From assembly GCA_003833135.1 (NCBI GenBank), contig QZLH01000406.1, forward strand, positions 56,354 to 68,442: DNA of 12,089 bases, read 5' to 3'. The DNA comes from Oehlia diaphana. Lineage: Eukaryota > Glomeromycota > Glomeromycetes > Glomerales > Glomeraceae. This document shows, piece after piece, positions 9,301 through 12,089 of the stretch; within the stretch, counting starts at the first letter, position 1; each line of letters starts with the position of its first letter. The notes below the pieces were generated by a model. It was not told the origin of the DNA, did no database searches, and saw only the letters and a list, made by a program, of their open reading frames with translations. The position numbers were made by a program, and so were the translations under genes.

Positions 9301-9869
9301 TTAAAGAGATTTAATAGAACATGTTTACATACATCTCCACATTCTTCAGAAACATTTTTCTTAGGTCGATTTTTAACAATACTTCCAAGTCCACTATACT
9401 TTTTAATTTTTTCCCCATTCTTGAAGACTACAAGAGTAGGGCTAAATTTTTACAAAAATTAATAGATATAATAATAATATTTTAAGTATGAAAATGAAAT
9501 TTAAACCTACAAAGAATTTATGTTAAACATATCCTCAATATCGGCCGATGCTTCACTGGTATCGACCTAATAAAAGTAACAAAATTATAAGCGGGAATAT
9601 TTTAAATAATTTCAACGGACTCTCTTTAAAACTTACCGTTGCGAATCTTACATGACTGTATAATGAACTCAATTCTCTGAAAGCTGGTACCAAGGATGAA
9701 CTATAATTACACGAGGGGTCATGGAAATGCACTAATGTCTAATATAATAATTTTATTTTTTTTTTTAATTAGATAAACTTAATTTATACGAAATGTTTTG
9801 GCTATTTCATACCGTTGTTTCCTCAGCAATGAGTTGTTGGAATTCTGCTAAATTCGTGATATAACGCAT
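6362..9869 (-). CDS. Thioredoxin-PITH-pseudokinase fusion protein (10 exons, ~929 aa)
   Basis: Exons: 9869-9813, 9738-9637, 9566-9511, 9441-9333, 9260-9071, 8985-8816, 8732-8668, 8579-8545, 8445-8389, 8310-6362. All nine introns are GT-AG, 69-99 nt, and phases close without a stop. Residues 1-105 are a thioredoxin fold; the active site is C29-N-Y-S32, so the second cysteine and the tryptophan before the first are lost, while cis-Pro73 is kept. Residues ~113-262 are a PITH domain (ECLN start, GRAPKKIKLFVN, EATQEYQFTKED, EDEETTAIKELVLIGSP), as in TXNL1, a proteasome-associated redox protein. An acidic linker (281-291) leads straight to a kinase C-lobe starting at GDLHEYLKNHP (292-302). HRD is YNK (331-333) and DFG is about INFE; APE (365-367), SDIYALG (378-384) and R444 remain. 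Residues ~590-653 are low complexity with KRK and KKQKKK (possible nuclear signal); ~654-900 is an unassigned conserved-looking region. TATAAAT lies ~40 nt upstream of ATG. A two-gene model is the main alternative; role unknown, possibly scaffold-like. Confidence 0.75.
8446..8544 (-). promoter_or_regulatory. Intron 8: splice choice between fused and short product
   Basis: Donor GTGAGC (8544-8539) and acceptor TTTTAG (8447-8446) remove 99 nt and join the PITH end (MKDF-G) in phase to exon 9. Because 99 is divisible by three, an unspliced message stays in frame but meets TAA at 8519-8521, giving MKDFGEQSYILF and a 269-residue TXNL1-like protein close to the usual length of that family (human TXNL1 is 289). 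The retained reading has no ATG between that stop and exon 9, so a separate kinase gene could start no earlier than Met at 8242, inside the C-lobe. Confidence 0.55.
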
Positions 9870-9990
9870 AATGTTAAAAATGATAGGAATTGATAACAAT
9901 TATCCGATTTATAAAATTTTCAACAGAGTACATAACAATTGTTCAATCAATGAAATATTGAATACCACAAGTCTTATCGATTTAAACACA
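9870..9990 (-). promoter_or_regulatory. Short upstream region of the fusion gene
   Basis: Only about 120 bp separate the start codon (9869) from the inverted-repeat element at 9991. On the minus strand a TATAAAT (9913-9907) lies about 40 nt before the ATG. Any further promoter elements must lie within or beyond the mobile element. Assignment as TATA box is by resemblance only. Confidence 0.3.
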
Positions 9991-10319
9991 GGTGATATCA
10001 TAAGCATTAAAATTAGTGAATCCTATTAGTCTAAATTTGACTTGCACAATCACATTAAAACTAACTTTTCTGAAAATCGATTATGCATAGATGGTTAAAT
10101 TTTGACCCTAATAAGCCCTCTAAAAAGAAGACGTTACTCAATATCATTGTGCGGGTCAAATTTTAACCATCTATGCATAATCGATTTTCAGAAAAGTTAG
10201 TTTTTATCCCTAATGGGAAATGAGGATGTATACAATATTGTTTTGTTATGTTACGCATGATGTTGATAATCTTTGAAATCATTGTGCAAGTTACTAATTT
10301 TAGTGCTTATGATATCACC
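9991..10319. mobile_element. MITE-like element, 27-bp terminal inverted repeats
   Basis: The left end begins GGTGATATCATAAGCA and continues to 10017; the right end 10293-10319 is its inverse with a single mismatch. Inside lie two further nested pairs: CTTGCACAAT (10041-10050) against ATTGTGCAAG (10281-10290), and a 52-bp pair recorded separately. There is no coding capacity. No obvious target duplication is seen at the flanks. It sits directly upstream of the fusion gene and could carry or disrupt its promoter. Confidence 0.7.
10057..10204. repeat. 52-bp near-perfect inverted repeat, 44-bp spacer
   Basis: The arm 10057-10108 (starting AAAACTAACTTTTCTG) and the arm 10153-10204 are inverted copies with one mismatch (TTAAATTTT versus TTAAAATTT). 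Transcribed in either direction it would form a long stable hairpin, which makes it a possible small-RNA source. The near identity contrasts with the more diverged repeats nearby and suggests it is recent. Confidence 0.85.
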
Positions 10320-10368
10320 GGACATCTCTAATATTTTGGGATTTTCGCAAATTTGACCAAATTTGGGG

Positions 10369-10419
10369 GATGTCTAAAAGTATTTACCCCACAAAAAATT
10401 TCCACCCCACGTGATTTTT
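10369..10419 (+). repeat. Partial copy of the CCACCCCACGTGA palindrome family
   Basis: Reads GATGTCTAAAAGTA, TTACCCCAC, AAAAAATTTCC and ACCCCACGTGATTTTT in the same order as 10758-10815, but lacks the AGTATTGCC stretch. It is the loop plus right arm of the family only; the left arm is missing or degenerate. Confidence 0.65.
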
Positions 10420-10592
10420 GGCCGGCATTATACGTCTCGGCTGGCATTAAGAAATTAAGCATGTGATAAATAACTTACGCATCATGTGTACGATATTAAC
10501 TTACGCACCAGCCGGAGTTAAGTTTAACGCTATCACGTACAAGTGCATAACTCCTAAACTCTGGTAGGATGTACGTACGCACGTACGGTAAG

Positions 10593-10699
10593 GAACCTCG
10601 TGACAAATAATGGGTGACAAATAGGATTTAACACTGAAAAAAATCGTCCCTGAAATACCAGATACATAGTAAAAATGGAAAACAGGAAAGGTGTGACGC
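10593..10699 (-). repeat. Dispersed repeat, copy 2 (inverse of 3535-3675)
   Basis: On the minus strand it reads GCGTCAC, ACTATGTATCTG, CAGGGACGA with a T run, TTTGTCACCC and ATTATTTGTCACG, matching the order at 3535-3675. Diverged and without the flanking broken gene, so the repeat is independent of that gene. Confidence 0.5.
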
Positions 10700-10718
10700 C
10701 GGTGACAAATTTTTAAGG

Positions 10719-10811
10719 TCACGTGGGGTGGAAAATTTTGTGGCGATACTGGGGAAGATGTCTAAAAGTAACTACCCCAGTATTGCCACAAAATTTTTCC
10801 ACCCCACGTGA
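10719..10811. repeat. 36-bp inverted repeat (TCACGTGGGGTGG family), 20-nt loop
   Basis: The left arm 10719-10754 runs from TCACGTGGGGTGG to ACTGGGG; the right arm 10775-10811 is its inverse with one substitution and a one-base length change. The loop contains GATGTCTAAAAG. CACGTG at each arm tip is an E-box-type hexamer. Related arms end the repeats at 5768-5790 and 11699-11740. Confidence 0.8.
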
Positions 10812-10819
10812 TTTTGTGG

Positions 10820-11110
10820 CATCTGAATATTAATTGGTGCAATATTTATTTCGCATGTATTATCTTGGGAAAAAAAAAATCGAAAAAAAGTTGAAAAAGT
10901 CAAAAAAAAAAAAGAAAAACTGATATTTTCCCTTTAATATATTAATCATTTTATTACTTTTATAATAAATACATTTTAAAATAATTCTTCTCACTTTATT
11001 TAATTTAATTTTAATAAACAAATAAATATTTATTGGTATTTGGTCAAGTACATTATTCCATAAATATTAAAGCTAATTTAATAAAAATCAATATCTAAGT
11101 AATCCTACAC
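10820..11110. other. Intergenic, nothing recognised
   Basis: Strongly AT-rich with A runs near 10870-10915. No coding frame, RNA gene or clear repeat could be supported. Confidence 0.6.
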
Positions 11111-11111
11111 T

Positions 11112-11560
11112 TGCTAATAACTTTACTTAATCTCTAAAGGCTTATTTCATATAACAGAAGTACCAAAATTACGTTGTAAAGTGAAAAAATCAGCCGCGTG
11201 CGGCACAGTAGTTTCCATACAAAAAATATTCATATTGTTATATTTGAGTGGTTCCATACCTGTTAAACAACTTAGTCTAAGCTACCTAAACCTATAACAT
11301 TTAACTAAAGTCCTGAAATTACACTACAAAATAAAAAACAAATACAGCTCAGTAATTTCTTTTAAAAAACACCAATATTTGCACAAAAATAATATACATA
11401 CTTGTTAAATAACTTTCTTCAAGCGCTAAAACCTTGTTTTATTTAACTAAAATATTCACAAAATCTACAAAAAAACGCGTCTATTGTAAATAAAAATTAA
11501 CTATAGCTTTATAACAACATTCTACACTCTAGCTTTTCAAAAATATTTAAATTTATTATT
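11112..11560 (+). repeat. Degenerate tandem repeat, about three ~145-bp units
   Basis: Units begin near 11112, 11260 and 11401 with CTTG(C/T)TAAATAACTTTCTT-like text, followed by a CTAAA-CCT block, a TTTAACTAAA block (11164 weaker, 11300, 11440) and an AAATTAC-TACAAAAT block. Spacing is about 148 and 141 bp. Divergence is high. The last unit runs into the dispersed repeat shared with 5575-5800. The first unit contains a GCCGCGTGCGGC mini-hairpin near 11192. Confidence 0.5.
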
Positions 11561-11741
11561 GTTTAATGGATTTTTTAAAGAATATTTTAACGTGAAAAAA
11601 GTGGAGAGAAAAAAAGAAAACAGGGAGAGAGAAATAGTTTTGTTGTAACGAATAAACAATAAACAAATATAAACTGATTGTGCCACCGCATCACGCAAGT
11701 CACGTGGGTGTGAAAAATTTGGTGGTGTAGATGTCTAAGGG
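11465..11741 (+). repeat. Dispersed repeat, copy B (matches 5575-5800)
   Basis: Shares the ordered landmarks of copy A, then continues through AAGTCACGTGGG, TTTGGTGG and GATGTCTAA, which correspond to the left arm and loop of the palindrome at 10719. That shows palindrome and AT-rich body belong to one repeat family. The copy is cut at 11741 by the small element that follows. Confidence 0.55.
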
Positions 11742-11855
11742 GCAAAAATTACCTTTTTGACCCTCCTCGTGTTATTTTTTTGACCCGCATATACTGTATT
11801 ACATATAGGAGGGTCAAAAAAGGATGTCGTACAGGGTCAAAAAGATAATTTTTGC
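11742..11855. mobile_element. 114-bp MITE with 9-bp target-site duplication
   Basis: The left end GCAAAAATTACCTTTTTGACC and its inverse at the right end (AGGGTCAAAAAGATAATTTTTGC) form terminal repeats; with imperfections the pairing extends about 50 bp inward via CTCCTCGTG and TTTTTTGACC. GTCTAAGGG lies directly outside both ends (11733-11741 and 11856-11864), a 9-bp duplication typical of Mutator-like elements. It has no coding capacity and interrupts repeat copy B. Confidence 0.7.
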
Positions 11856-11864
11856 GTCTAAGGG

Positions 11865-12089
11865 GATCCTTAACGTGTACCCCGGGTATACGATATTATC
11901 CTGTTCCCCCTTTTGTCTTAAATATGATTGGCTCAATAATCATAGCCACAAACCTTGTGCAACTTTGTCTTGGAAAATATTTTGTTTCGTGAAAATTTAA
12001 CACTTAATATGCTATATTTCAGTCTTTTCAGTTTATAATTTTATTTATTTTATTTGTACTTTATTAAATTTTACTAATAAACAAACAAA
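11865..12089. other. Intergenic right end, nothing recognised
   Basis: Begins with a small GTACCCCGGGTAC-like palindrome near 11877 and becomes AT-rich. No coding frame or further repeat was supported. Confidence 0.5.

Noticed and set aside
10501..10722. 73-residue minus-strand open frame
   Set aside because: It runs through a dispersed repeat and part of a palindrome and has no recognisable protein features.
1..12089. tRNA, rRNA or CRISPR
   Set aside because: No T-loop GGTTCRANNCC with matching A-box, no rRNA-like blocks, and no regularly spaced identical repeats were found on either strand; the ~145-bp tandem units are too diverged for a CRISPR.

Overview
The window looks like nuclear DNA of an arbuscular mycorrhizal fungus (Glomeromycotina, Rhizophagus-like). 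This is inferred from very AT-rich intergenic DNA with long poly-A/poly-T runs, one gene cut by nine short GT-AG introns (69-99 nt), a degenerate TKL-type kinase C-lobe of the kind expanded in these fungi, and dense short inverted-repeat elements. No database search was possible, so the taxonomic call is an inference.

The one clearly intact gene is on the minus strand (9869 down to 6362). Reconstructing its introns by hand gives ten in-phase exons encoding about 929 residues: a thioredoxin fold, a PITH domain (together the TXNL1 architecture), a short acidic linker, the C-lobe only of a protein kinase, and a long C-terminal region of unknown function. The thioredoxin CxxC has become CNYS, the kinase HRD has become YNK, and the DFG and entire N-lobe are missing. 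It therefore reads as a thioredoxin-PITH-pseudokinase fusion with neither enzyme centre complete. If intron 8 is retained, translation stops at once and leaves a stand-alone 269-residue TXNL1-like protein, so one locus could make two products.

Region by region: 1-830 is poly-T-rich low complexity. 831-1316 holds faint coding-like pieces. 1820-3240 is repeat-rich, with TTCCGTAT/ATACGGAA hairpins, two AT/purine-rich tandem arrays and short inverted repeats. 3535-3675 is one copy of a dispersed repeat. 3751-4596 holds a broken multi-exon gene of unknown family. 4816-5518 looks like an internally deleted DNA transposon that may keep the first 26 codons of its transposase. 5575-5800 is a dispersed repeat, and 6000-6293 is a MITE-like element just downstream of the fusion gene. 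6362-9869 is the fusion gene, and 9991-10319 is a second MITE-like element with nested inverted repeats in its promoter region. 10369-11855 is a chain of related palindromes, degenerate ~145-bp tandem repeats, and a 114-bp MITE with 9-bp target duplications nested in an older repeat. No tRNA, rRNA or CRISPR was seen.
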